The notes beneath the pieces were generated by a model. The model saw only the letters and a list, made by a program, of their open reading frames with translations. It did not search any database and had not been told where the DNA came from. From assembly GCA_949291945.1 (NCBI GenBank), contig CASEXH010000005.1, positions 1-64,000 on the forward strand: a DNA stretch of 64,000 nt, written 5' to 3'. Below, in pieces: positions 26,044 to 33,999 of this stretch. Position 1 is the first letter of the stretch. The number at the start of each line of letters is the position of its first letter. This stretch comes from an uncultured Bacillota bacterium (GTDB lineage Bacteria; Bacillota; Clostridia; Lachnospirales; Lachnospiraceae). Position numbers and translations under genes: made by a program.

Positions 26044-27056
26044 TGGGACATACAGTAGGTGAGCAAAGTATTCAGTTTGACAGCAGCGTATATCTGCTGG
26101 GGGCCGGCTCCGTGGTGGGAAAGAAGGAAGGGGATGGGCCTCTGGGAAAATATTTTGATAAGATCGGACAAGAAGATGGCCTCTTCGGCTGCAGTTCCTG
26201 GGAGGAGGCGGAAAGTACCCTTCAGAAAGAAGCCCTTTCTATTGCTATGGAAAAAGCAGGGATTTCCCGGGAAGAGCTGCGTCTGATCTATGCAGGAGAT
26301 CTCCTGGCTCAGACTATCGCCTCTTCCTTTGGCATTATGGGATTTCACAGACCGGTATATGGACTCTACGGGGCCTGTTCTACTATGGGAGAGGCTTTGT
26401 CTCTGGCTTCTATGGCAGTGGCGGGAGGCTATGGGGAATGCGTAGGTGTGGTGACCTCCAGTCATTTTTGCAGTGCTGAGAAGGAATTTCGATATCCTCT
26501 GGGATATGGCAGTCAGCGACCTCTTTCCGCTACCTGGACTGTTACGGGAAGCGGGGCCTGTATTCTGGGTACCAGGAAAAGCCATGCCAGGATTACAGGA
26601 ATCACCACGGGAAAGATTGTGGACTATGGTTTGAAAGACTCTTTCAATATGGGAGCCTGTATGGCTCCTGCAGCAGCCAGCACCATAGAGGCAAATCTCA
26701 GGGATTTCTCCAGAAAACCGGAAGATTATGACAGGATCATTACCGGGGACCTGGGAGAAATCGGCCAGAAAATACTGTTTGATCTGCTGGAAGAGAAGGG
26801 GATCCGCATAGAAGAAAGGCATATGGACTGCGGAATTGAGATTTTTGACAAAGAGACACAGGATACTCATGCAGGAGGAAGCGGCTGCGGCTGCTCAGCA
26901 GCCACATTTGCCTCTTATATTCTGCCGAAGGTGGAAAAGGGAGAGTGGAGAAGGATTCTTTTTATCCCTACAGGAGCCTTGTTGTCCAAAGTCAGTTATA
27001 ATGAAGGAAAGAGTGTTCCCGGAATTGCCCAGGCGGTTGTGGTGGAACACTGTTAA
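26043..27056 (+). CDS. spoVAD: Stage V sporulation protein AD
   Basis: A 337-residue protein of the thiolase-like fold, SpoVAD, the soluble dipicolinic-acid binding subunit of the complex. The stretches YGACSTMGEALSLASM and FNMGACMAPAAASTI are characteristic. ATG 26043 overlaps the spoVAC stop by one base (TAATG) and is preceded by GGGGGA at the right distance; an alternative GTG 26028 is less likely. Confidence 0.93.
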   Translation: MGHTVGEQSIQFDSSVYLLGAGSVVGKKEGDGPLGKYFDKIGQEDGLFGCSSWEEAESTLQKEALSIAMEKAGISREELRLIYAGDLLAQTIASSFGIMGFHRPVYGLYGACSTMGEALSLASMAVAGGYGECVGVVTSSHFCSAEKEFRYPLGYGSQRPLSATWTVTGSGACILGTRKSHARITGITTGKIVDYGLKDSFNMGACMAPAAASTIEANLRDFSRKPEDYDRIITGDLGEIGQKILFDLLEEKGIRIEERHMDCGIEIFDKETQDTHAGGSGCGCSAATFASYILPKVEKGEWRRILFIPTGALLSKVSYNEGKSVPGIAQAVVVEHC

Positions 27057-27067
27057 AGGAGAAAGAT

Positions 27068-27424
27068 ATGGAATATATTCAGGCATTCTGGGTGGGAGGA
27101 CTTATCTGTGCTCTGGTTCAGATACTTCTGGAAAAGACGAAACTGATGCCGGGAAGGGTCATGGTGCTTCTTGTATGTACCGGATCGGTACTGGGAAGTC
27201 TGGGGATTTATGACAGGATCATCGATTTCGCCGGAGCAGGGGCCAGCGTCCCGCTGCTGGGTTTTGGAAATACCCTTTTTAAGGGAGTGAAAAAAGCAGT
27301 GCTGGAACATGGATTCCTGGGGATTTTTATGGGGGGATTTACTGCCAGCGCAGTGGGAATTTCCTCGGCATTGATTTTCGGCTATCTGGCAAGTCTTATT
27401 TTCAAACCTAAGATGAAAAACTAA
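27068..27424 (+). CDS. spoVAE: Stage V sporulation protein AE
   Basis: A 118-residue membrane protein with about four helices, homologous to the SpoVAC half: GASVPLLGFGNTLFKGVKKA is diagnostic of SpoVAEb. Last gene of the spoVA run; AAAGGAGAAAG upstream. A weak inverted repeat around 27425-27465 follows but no clear terminator is seen. Confidence 0.92.
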   Translation: MEYIQAFWVGGLICALVQILLEKTKLMPGRVMVLLVCTGSVLGSLGIYDRIIDFAGAGASVPLLGFGNTLFKGVKKAVLEHGFLGIFMGGFTASAVGISSALIFGYLASLIFKPKMKN

Positions 27425-27574
27425 GCTATACTTTTTTTAAAAATGATAGTATAATAAAAAACAGTATAAAGGTCAGTGATAAGGAGAGGGGCTGTCACAT
27501 GAGCGGGATAAAGGATAAGTTCATGAGACAACCCCCCTTATATGCAGACCTTAAATCAGAGGAGGAAACGGAAG

Positions 27575-28330
27575 ATGCTTCATGCATTCTCACGCTCAGA
27601 AGAACTTTTAGGAAAAGAAGGATTGAAAATACTGGCGGAAGCAAAGATCGCAGTATTCGGAATCGGAGGAGTGGGCTCTTTTGTGGTGGAGGCTCTGGCC
27701 AGATCCGGAGTAGGAACCCTGACACTGGTAGACCATGATGTTGTGAGCTTAACAAATCTGAACAGACAGCTGGTAGCTCTCCGCTCTACCATAGGGAGAA
27801 AAAAGGTCCTGGTAGCAAAAGAGAGGATTATGGATATCAATCAGGATGCAGTGGTGCATACATATGACACCTTTTTCGGGGCAGAGACGGCGGAGCTTTT
27901 TGACTTTTCCGCTTTTGATTATGTGGTGGATGCGGTAGACACGGTATCTGCCAAGCTGCTCTTGATCGAAAAGGCCAAGGAGGCAGGGGTGCCGGTGATC
28001 TCCTGTATGGGAACCGGCAATAAACTGGATCCCTCTTGTTTTCAGATCGCAGATATTTCCAAGACCAGCGTATGCCCATTGGCAAAAGTGATGCGGGCAG
28101 AGTTAAAGAAAAGGAAGATCAAGAAGGTGAAGGTTCTTTTTTCCACAGAGCCTTTGCCTAAAGAGAACCGTAGGCGTCTGGGACAGCCGGAAAAGAAAAA
28201 CGAAACTGTCCAGGAGACCAGGAGCGGGACGGGACGGCCTGTGCCGGCCAGCGTATCTTTTGTTCCGGGCGTGGCAGGTCTGATGATAGCAGGAGAAGTG
28301 ATTAAAGACCTGGTTTTTAAAAAAGTATAA
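27575..28330 (+). CDS. tcdA: tRNA threonylcarbamoyladenosine dehydratase
   Basis: A 251-residue E1-like (ThiF/MoeB superfamily) enzyme that makes cyclic t6A in tRNA from t6A. The ATP-binding motif is GIGGVGSFVVEALARSG near residues 28-44, and the adenylation residues lie in DHDVVSLTNLNRQLV. The C-terminal region SVSFVPGVAGLMIAGEVI is typical of TcdA (CsdL/YgdL). The start ATG 27575 is chosen for GGAGGAAACGG upstream; 27542 is a longer alternative without a ribosome site. Confidence 0.9.
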   Translation: MLHAFSRSEELLGKEGLKILAEAKIAVFGIGGVGSFVVEALARSGVGTLTLVDHDVVSLTNLNRQLVALRSTIGRKKVLVAKERIMDINQDAVVHTYDTFFGAETAELFDFSAFDYVVDAVDTVSAKLLLIEKAKEAGVPVISCMGTGNKLDPSCFQIADISKTSVCPLAKVMRAELKKRKIKKVKVLFSTEPLPKENRRRLGQPEKKNETVQETRSGTGRPVPASVSFVPGVAGLMIAGEVIKDLVFKKV

Positions 28331-28350
28331 AAGGGGAATTTAACAAAACA

Positions 28351-29265
28351 ATGGAAAATAACAGGATTGAGAATAAATTCTGTACTTGTCTTGGTAGTGA
28401 TAATGTATACAGAAATGAGCCTATGAAAAAGCACACCACCTTTCGCATTGGAGGCCCGGCGGATTATTATCTTTGTCCTCACAGTGCAAAGGAAATACAG
28501 AAAGTGGTAGAGATTTGCCGGGAAGAAAAGCTTCCGTATTTTATTTTAGGAAACGGCAGTAATCTTCTGGTCAGTGACAAAGGATACCGTGGGGCAGTGA
28601 TTCAGCTGTGGAAAAATGTCAGTGATATCGGGGTGGAAGGCTGCCTGATCCATGCCAAGGCCGGAGCAAGCCTGGCCAAGATCGCAGCTCAGGCCCTGGA
28701 GGAAGGACTTACCGGTATGGAGTTTGCCGCAGGGATTCCCGGAACACTGGGAGGCGCAGTGGTGATGAATGCAGGGGCCTACGGAGGGGAAATGAAGGAT
28801 ATCCTCAAAGAGGTATTGGTCATGGATCAACAGGGAAAAATCTTTACCCTGGAAAAGAAAGATTTAAAACTGGGATACCGGACCAGCGCAGTGAAAGAAA
28901 AAGGCTATATTGTCCTGGCAGCAGCGCTGGAGCTTCGGCCGGGAAACCGGGAAGAGATCAAGAAGCTTATGGAGGATCTGAAACAGAGACGGGTGGAAAA
29001 ACAGCCGTTGGAACTGCCAAGTGCCGGCAGTACTTTTAAGCGTCCGGAAGGTTATTTTGCAGGAAAGTTGATCATGGATGCCGGGCTTAGGGGCTTTTCT
29101 ATTGGAGGTGCCCAGGTCTCTGAAAAACATTGTGGATTTATAGTCAATACCGGCGGAGCTTCTGCCAGTGATGTTCTGGCTTTGATTCGGGAGGTACAGA
29201 AGAAAGTCCGGGATAAATTTGGCGTGGAACTGGAGACAGAAGTGAAATTCCTGGGAGAATTTTAG
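28351..29265 (+). CDS. murB: UDP-N-acetylenolpyruvoylglucosamine reductase
   Basis: A 304-residue FAD-dependent reductase making UDP-N-acetylmuramate, type II MurB. Motifs are FRIGGPADYY, LGNGSNLLVSD (FAD loop), GIPGTLGGAVVMNAGAYGG and SAGSTFKRPEG with the catalytic Ser. Length and lack of the type I insert fit Gram-positive MurB. First gene of a run murB-rapZ-whiA-crh. Confidence 0.95.
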   Translation: MENNRIENKFCTCLGSDNVYRNEPMKKHTTFRIGGPADYYLCPHSAKEIQKVVEICREEKLPYFILGNGSNLLVSDKGYRGAVIQLWKNVSDIGVEGCLIHAKAGASLAKIAAQALEEGLTGMEFAAGIPGTLGGAVVMNAGAYGGEMKDILKEVLVMDQQGKIFTLEKKDLKLGYRTSAVKEKGYIVLAAALELRPGNREEIKKLMEDLKQRRVEKQPLELPSAGSTFKRPEGYFAGKLIMDAGLRGFSIGGAQVSEKHCGFIVNTGGASASDVLALIREVQKKVRDKFGVELETEVKFLGEF

Positions 29266-29273
29266 GAGGAGCT

Positions 29274-30143
29274 ATGCGGTTTGTAATTGTTACGGGAATG
29301 TCAGGCGCAGGAAAGAGTACTGCCCTGAAAATGCTGGAAGATATGGAATATTTCTGCGTGGATAATCTGCCGGTGCCTCTGATCGAGAAATTTATACAGC
29401 TTATCCGGGATAGCGGTCCAGGAGAAATCGAGAGAGTGGCTGTAGGAATCGACGTGAGAAGCGGTAAATCTTTAGACGAGCTGGAATCAGTTCTGGAGAA
29501 GATTAAATATCCAGGGACAAAGGTGGAAATTCTGTTTCTGGATGCAGAAGACAAGGCTTTGGTGAAGCGGTATAAGGAAACCAGGAGAAGTCATCCTTTG
29601 GCTGGCAGCGGCCGGGTAGATGAAGGGATAAAAAAGGAGAGAGAACGGCTGAAGGACCTGAAACACTATGCAGACTATATCCTGGATACCAGTAAACTCC
29701 TTACCAGGGAACTTCGGGAAGAACTGGGAAAAATTTTTGTGGAAAACGTAAAGTTTCGTAATCTTATGGTTACAGTGCTGTCTTTTGGTTTTAAATATGG
29801 AATTCCCCAGGATGCGGACCTGGTCTTCGACGTGCGTTTCCTGCCCAATCCCTACTACATAGAGCAGCTCAGACCCTTAAGCGGCAATGATCAGCCAGTG
29901 AGGGATTATGTTATGGGCTTTGATCTTGCTCATGAATTTTCCGATAAGCTGGAGGATATGATCCGGTTTCTGATCCCAAATTATATTGCAGAGGGAAAAA
30001 CTCAGTTGGTCATTGGGGTAGGATGTACCGGAGGCAAACACCGTTCAGTGACTCTTGCCAACGAGCTTTACCGCCGCCTTGATAAAAGTGAAGAATACGG
30101 ACTCCGTATAGAACATAGAGATATAGAAAAGGATGGAAAGTAA
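29274..30143 (+). CDS. rapZ: RNase adapter protein / nucleotide-binding protein RapZ (YvcJ)
   Basis: A 289-residue P-loop protein. Walker A GMSGAGKS is at residues 8-15, with GIDVRSG and the C-terminal VGCTGGKHRSVTL motif. In Gram-positives (YvcJ) it is a nucleotide-binding protein affecting competence and gene expression. It immediately precedes whiA, whose start overlaps its stop by one base (TAATG). Confidence 0.93.
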   Translation: MRFVIVTGMSGAGKSTALKMLEDMEYFCVDNLPVPLIEKFIQLIRDSGPGEIERVAVGIDVRSGKSLDELESVLEKIKYPGTKVEILFLDAEDKALVKRYKETRRSHPLAGSGRVDEGIKKERERLKDLKHYADYILDTSKLLTRELREELGKIFVENVKFRNLMVTVLSFGFKYGIPQDADLVFDVRFLPNPYYIEQLRPLSGNDQPVRDYVMGFDLAHEFSDKLEDMIRFLIPNYIAEGKTQLVIGVGCTGGKHRSVTLANELYRRLDKSEEYGLRIEHRDIEKDGK

Positions 30144-31168
30144 TGTCTTTTTCCGGAGATGTAAAAGAAGAACTGCTGAAAAAAATTGACAATGCCAGAC
30201 ACTGCAAGATTGCTGAATTGGCTGCTGTTGTGGCCTTTAACGGAGAAATCCGAAAAAATAGCCAGAACGAAACAGATTTGAGAGTATCTGCGGAAAATCC
30301 AGGGATTATAAGAAAATACTTTACATTACTGGAAAAAACGTTTAAAATAAATGACGAAGTTTCTATTGATGAAAGAATAGTCAAAAAAAACAACCGATTT
30401 ACGATTGACGTAGGAAATCAGGAACTTACGGTAAAGATCCTGCAGGCGGTAAAGATTCTTTCTCCGGACAGGAGTACTGCAGCCGTGGAGGGCCTGGTAA
30501 GCCAAATGGTGATTCAGAAGAATTGCTGTAAAAGAGCCTTCCTGCGGGGCGCTTTTTTATGTGCCGGTTCGATCAGCGATCCTACCAAGTTTTACCACTT
30601 TGAGATCGTATGTACCAGTCAGGAAAAGGCCCGACAGCTGCAGGAGCTGATACAGTCTTTTGAAATTGATGCCAAGATTGTGAAACGCAAAAAGTATGAT
30701 GTTGTTTATGTGAAAGAAGGCGCACAAATCGTAGAACTTTTAGGCCTTATGGGAGCAGGGGTTTCTTTGATGAACCTGGAAAATGTCAGGATCCTTAAAG
30801 GAATGCGGAATACTGTGAACAGAAAGGTGAACTGCGAAACGGCAAATATTAACAAGACTGTAAATGCTGCGGTAAAGCAGATGGAGGATATTGCATATAT
30901 CCGGGATACCATAGGTCTCCACAGACTTCCGGAAAATCTGGAGGAGACGGCTATAGTCCGGCTGGAATATCCACAGGCATCCCTGAAAGAGCTGGGAGCG
31001 CTCCTGACTGTGCCTATCGGCAAGTCGGGAATCAATCACAGACTCCGGAAGATCAGTACCATAGCAGAACAGCTCAGAGAATGCAACAGTGTGGGAAACA
31101 TGGACATGAAGGCCCACGCTGCGCACCCTATGGGGAGCGCAGACAGGAATAAGGAGGAACAAGTATGA
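30143..31168 (+). CDS. whiA: DNA-binding protein WhiA
   Basis: A 341-residue WhiA (YvcL) protein, with a LAGLIDADG-homing-endonuclease-like N-terminal half without catalytic residues (FLRGAFLCAGSISDP) and a C-terminal helix-turn-helix domain (LKELGALLTVPIGKSGINHRL). It links cell division and chromosome segregation in Firmicutes and sporulation in actinobacteria. Its stop overlaps the start of the HPr-like gene by 4 bp. Confidence 0.94.
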   Translation: MSFSGDVKEELLKKIDNARHCKIAELAAVVAFNGEIRKNSQNETDLRVSAENPGIIRKYFTLLEKTFKINDEVSIDERIVKKNNRFTIDVGNQELTVKILQAVKILSPDRSTAAVEGLVSQMVIQKNCCKRAFLRGAFLCAGSISDPTKFYHFEIVCTSQEKARQLQELIQSFEIDAKIVKRKKYDVVYVKEGAQIVELLGLMGAGVSLMNLENVRILKGMRNTVNRKVNCETANINKTVNAAVKQMEDIAYIRDTIGLHRLPENLEETAIVRLEYPQASLKELGALLTVPIGKSGINHRLRKISTIAEQLRECNSVGNMDMKAHAAHPMGSADRNKEEQV

Positions 31169-31428
31169 TTAGGAAACCGATAACGATTGGGATTTCAAAC
31201 GGACTGGAAGCAAGGCCTGTCGCATTGCTCGTTCAGATCGCCAGCCAGTATGCAAGCAGCATTTATCTGGAAAATGAGGAAAAACGGGTGAATGCAAAAA
31301 GCATTATGGGTATGATGAGCCTTGGACTGGATGCGGGAGAAAAGGTAACTGTATCTGTAGAAGGCGTAGATGAAGAAGAGGCTATGAAGGGTATTGAAGA
31401 ATACCTGAGCAAAAAGTCTCAGAAATAA
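31165..31428 (+). CDS. Crh-like HPr-family protein (Glu15, Ser46)
   Basis: An 87-residue HPr-fold protein. At the position of the phosphocarrier His15 the sequence reads NGLEARP, that is Glu15 (codon GAA), while the HPr kinase target Ser46 is kept (NAKSIMGM). This is the arrangement of Crh (where residue 15 is Gln): no PTS phosphotransfer, only the CcpA co-regulator role. Gene order whiA-crh is also that of Bacillus. Crh-like is therefore an inference from residues and context; HPr proper is excluded by the missing His. Confidence 0.85.
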   Translation: MIRKPITIGISNGLEARPVALLVQIASQYASSIYLENEEKRVNAKSIMGMMSLGLDAGEKVTVSVEGVDEEEAMKGIEEYLSKKSQK

Positions 31429-31468
31429 TGGTGGAATGTCTTACTTGAACTGAAGATTTAAATACTGC

Positions 31469-31534
31469 CCCGGCAGCCGGAAAGAGTGGAAAACCGATTT
31501 TTTTCCATTCCTCCCGCCTGCCGGGTTTATTTTT
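31469..31534 (+). terminator. Long terminator of the murB-rapZ-whiA-crh run
   Basis: CCCGGCAG (31469-31476) pairs with CTGCCGGG (31518-31525) and an inner TGGAAAA/TTTTCCA stem adds to it; TTTATTTTTG follows. It lies between the convergent crh-like and GNAT genes. Confidence 0.8.
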
Positions 31535-31565
31535 GCGAGCGACGGGCCAAGCGGATATGCAGTAA

Positions 31566-32363
31566 CTATAGCAAAGCGGTGGGATCCTCTGCAGGATGGT
31601 TATCCCTTTTCGTAACGTGATATTGCTGCCGGAACCAGTAGGTATAGAAATCTTCAAACCCCAGGGACCAGTAAAGGTTTTTGGCGGTTTTATTTCCCTG
31701 GACCACCTGGAGGTAGGCAGAAGAAGCCCCTTGCTGTGCCGCTGCGTTTAAAAGTGTGTGACATATAGAACGGCCCATATGCAATCCACGGTATTTTTCA
31801 GATACATGGATAGCATAGAGGCCTACATAATCCCGATCTAAAATTCCAAGGCCAGTGCCGATTACCTGGTCATTATCTAAAACAGAAGCAGCAATGATGT
31901 CTTTTGGAATTGCAGCATACATGGATGGAACGATCCTGCGGTGTATCGGATTCACCGTTCCTTTCATTGTGAAAAGTGCTTCCAGCCACTGGGAAGTGAT
32001 ACATGGAGAAAGCTCTACTTTCCATGGAATCTCGCCGGGGAGAGGCCCTTTCAGTTCCATGGTCATGACCTCAGTGACATGAGCAACATGATATCCTCTT
32101 TCTGTAAGCTTCTGGTCAAAAGAACTGTTGATCAGAGGTGTGATCTTATAGATGGCAGGAGTGCCCCATCTCTCATAGACTTCTTCACAGTAATCTAATT
32201 TGTCCTGAAGAGGGATAGTGGAAGGACCGATCTGCTCGATGCAGTTTGTCCGATGGGTATAAAAATAAGAAAAACGAAGGATCCAACCGTCATAGATCTG
32301 CATTTGATGTGAAGGCCAGGCGTTCAGCGACAGGTCTTCAATGGTTTTGATTTTGTTTTTCAA
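31566..32363 (-). CDS. GNAT-family N-acetyltransferase
   Basis: A 265-residue acetyltransferase of the GNAT superfamily. The acetyl-CoA signature is at VSEKYRGLHMGRSICHTLL and the C-terminal part has the typical QGNKTAKNLYWSLGF. The N-terminal third is a family-specific domain (SLNAWPSHQMQIYDGWILRF). Start TTG 32363 is chosen: AAAGGCGG stands 8 bp upstream and the promoter TTGCTT-N17-TATAAT puts the transcript start almost at ATG 32393, ruling that start out unless leaderless. Substrate unknown. Divergent from the aminopeptidase gene. Confidence 0.87.
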   Translation of the reverse strand: MKNKIKTIEDLSLNAWPSHQMQIYDGWILRFSYFYTHRTNCIEQIGPSTIPLQDKLDYCEEVYERWGTPAIYKITPLINSSFDQKLTERGYHVAHVTEVMTMELKGPLPGEIPWKVELSPCITSQWLEALFTMKGTVNPIHRRIVPSMYAAIPKDIIAASVLDNDQVIGTGLGILDRDYVGLYAIHVSEKYRGLHMGRSICHTLLNAAAQQGASSAYLQVVQGNKTAKNLYWSLGFEDFYTYWFRQQYHVTKRDNHPAEDPTALL

Positions 32364-32397
32364 AACAGGTGCCGCCTTTCGTTCAGAATTCATGCTA

Positions 32398-32426
32398 ATT
32401 ATATAGGATAAGCCGGGAAGAAGCAA
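32398..32426 (-). promoter_or_regulatory. Promoter of the GNAT gene
   Basis: On the minus strand TTGCTT (32421-32426) and TATAAT (32398-32403) are separated by 17 bp, a good sigma-A promoter. It decides the GNAT start codon. Confidence 0.75.
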
Positions 32427-32434
32427 GCCCTGCC

Positions 32435-32463
32435 TTGCAATCAGCGGAAAGTTGTAGTAGAAT
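32435..32463 (+). promoter_or_regulatory. Promoter of the M18 aminopeptidase gene
   Basis: TTGCAA (32435-32440), 17-bp spacer, TAGAAT (32458-32463). It faces away from the GNAT promoter, the two -35 boxes being 8 bp apart. Confidence 0.7.
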
Positions 32464-32505
32464 CGAAATAGCTATGAAAAAATGTATAACAGGAGGCTGA
32501 TAAGC

Positions 32506-33885
32506 ATGAAGACGGAAAATGCATGGAAAAAATACACAGATAAAAAAGAAGTTTTTGATTTCTGTGGAGCATATAAAGATTTTATGAGCTGCTGCAAAAC
32601 AGAAAGAGAATGTGTTTCCGAAATGATAAAAATGGCGGAGAAAGCAGGCTACAGAAATCTGGAAGAGATAACCGCTCAGGGAACAGAGCTGAAGCCGGGA
32701 GATAAAGTTTATGCCAATAATATGGGGAAGACTCTGGCAATGTACATCATCGGAGAGGAACCTATAGAAAAGGGAATGCGGATCCTGGGAGCCCATGTAG
32801 ATTCACCCAGACTGGATCTGAAACAGAATCCTTTATATGAAGATACAGAGCTGGCTCTTTTGGATACCCATTATTATGGAGGTGTGAAGAAATACCAGTG
32901 GGTGACTCTGCCCATGGCCCTTCACGGTGTAGTAGCAAAGAAGAGCGGAGAGATTATTCCGGTAGTTGTGGGAGAGAAAGAGGATGATCCGGTGGTAGGT
33001 ATCTCAGACCTTCTGATCCATCTTTCTGGAAAACAGATGCAGAAAAATGCAGCGGAAGTCGTAGAAGGAGAAAACCTGGATGTACTTGTGGGAAGTATTC
33101 CTTTAGAAACAGGGGAAGAAGAGAAAGAGCCGGTGAAAGCCCGGATCCTGAAACTGTTGGAGGAGAAATACGGAATCCAGGAAGAAGACTTTCTTTCCGC
33201 TGAATTGGAAGTGGTTCCGGCAGGACCTGCAAAAGATTATGGACTGGACAGAAGCATGATCATGGCCTACGGACATGATGATCGTGTATGTGCATATCCT
33301 TCCTTTATGGCTATGCTGGCTCAGGATAAAGTGAAATTTACCTCGGTTTGTCTCCTGGTAGATAAGGAAGAAATCGGAAGTGTAGGAGCTACCGGCATGC
33401 AGTCCAGATTTTTCGAAAATACAACTGCAGAGGTTATGAACGCTGCAGGACAGTACAGCGAACTGCTTCTGAGAAGAGCATTAAAGAATTCTATGATGCT
33501 TTCCTCTGATGTCAGTGCTGCCTTTGATCCTAATTATCCGGATGTTATGGAGAAAAAGAATGCAGCATATCTGGGACATGGTATTACTTTCAATAAATAC
33601 ACCGGTTCCCGTGGAAAGAGCGGTTCCAATGACGCTAATCCGGAATACATAGCAAAGCTGCGCAGGGTTATGGAAGAAAACCAGGTAGCTTATCAGACTG
33701 CAGAGCTGGGTAAAGTAGACCAGGGCGGCGGAGGAACCATCGCCTATATCCTGGCAAATTATAATATGGAAGTTATTGACTGCGGAGTGGCTGTCCTGAA
33801 CATGCATTCACCCTGGGAAATTGCCAGCAAAGTGGATATTTATGAAGCGTACAGAGGATACTGCGCTTTCTTGAGAGACATGTAG
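32506..33885 (+). CDS. M18-family aminopeptidase
   Basis: A 459-residue di-zinc aminopeptidase of family M18 (aspartyl aminopeptidase-like, LAP4 group). The metal motifs are GAHVDSPRLDLKQNP, YGHDDRVCAYPS, DKEEIGSVGATGMQS (catalytic Glu) and the last HSPWEIASKVD with a metal His; all are intact. It trims acidic N-terminal residues from peptides in the cytosol. Start 32506 is preceded by AGGAGG with correct spacing; the upstream M at 32482 is not. Confidence 0.92.
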   Translation: MKTENAWKKYTDKKEVFDFCGAYKDFMSCCKTERECVSEMIKMAEKAGYRNLEEITAQGTELKPGDKVYANNMGKTLAMYIIGEEPIEKGMRILGAHVDSPRLDLKQNPLYEDTELALLDTHYYGGVKKYQWVTLPMALHGVVAKKSGEIIPVVVGEKEDDPVVGISDLLIHLSGKQMQKNAAEVVEGENLDVLVGSIPLETGEEEKEPVKARILKLLEEKYGIQEEDFLSAELEVVPAGPAKDYGLDRSMIMAYGHDDRVCAYPSFMAMLAQDKVKFTSVCLLVDKEEIGSVGATGMQSRFFENTTAEVMNAAGQYSELLLRRALKNSMMLSSDVSAAFDPNYPDVMEKKNAAYLGHGITFNKYTGSRGKSGSNDANPEYIAKLRRVMEENQVAYQTAELGKVDQGGGGTIAYILANYNMEVIDCGVAVLNMHSPWEIASKVDIYEAYRGYCAFLRDM

Positions 33886-33927
33886 GTGCTGGGGTACTGA
33901 AAATTCGTAACTATTCACTCTATACAT

Positions 33928-33977
33928 CCTGGCCGAAAAATGATAAGATAAAACAAAATGCAAATATAACGGCCAGG
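33928..33977. repeat. Inverted repeat before the signal-peptidase-like gene
   Basis: CCTGGCCG (33928-33935) and CGGCCAGG (33970-33977) are exact complements separated by 34 bases, in the region where the promoter of the next gene should lie. It could be an operator or a hairpin. Confidence 0.5.
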
Positions 33978-33999
33978 CTGTAAAGTAAGGAGTATAAAT

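Noticed and set aside
27425..27470. Imperfect TATAC/GTATA inverted repeat after spoVAE
   Set aside because: Mostly A/T with no clear stem-plus-T-run; not called as a terminator.
27499..27738. 79-residue frame ahead of and overlapping tcdA
   Set aside because: Poorly spaced ribosome site, overlaps tcdA in another frame, no recognisable features; an upstream leader frame is conceivable but unsupported.
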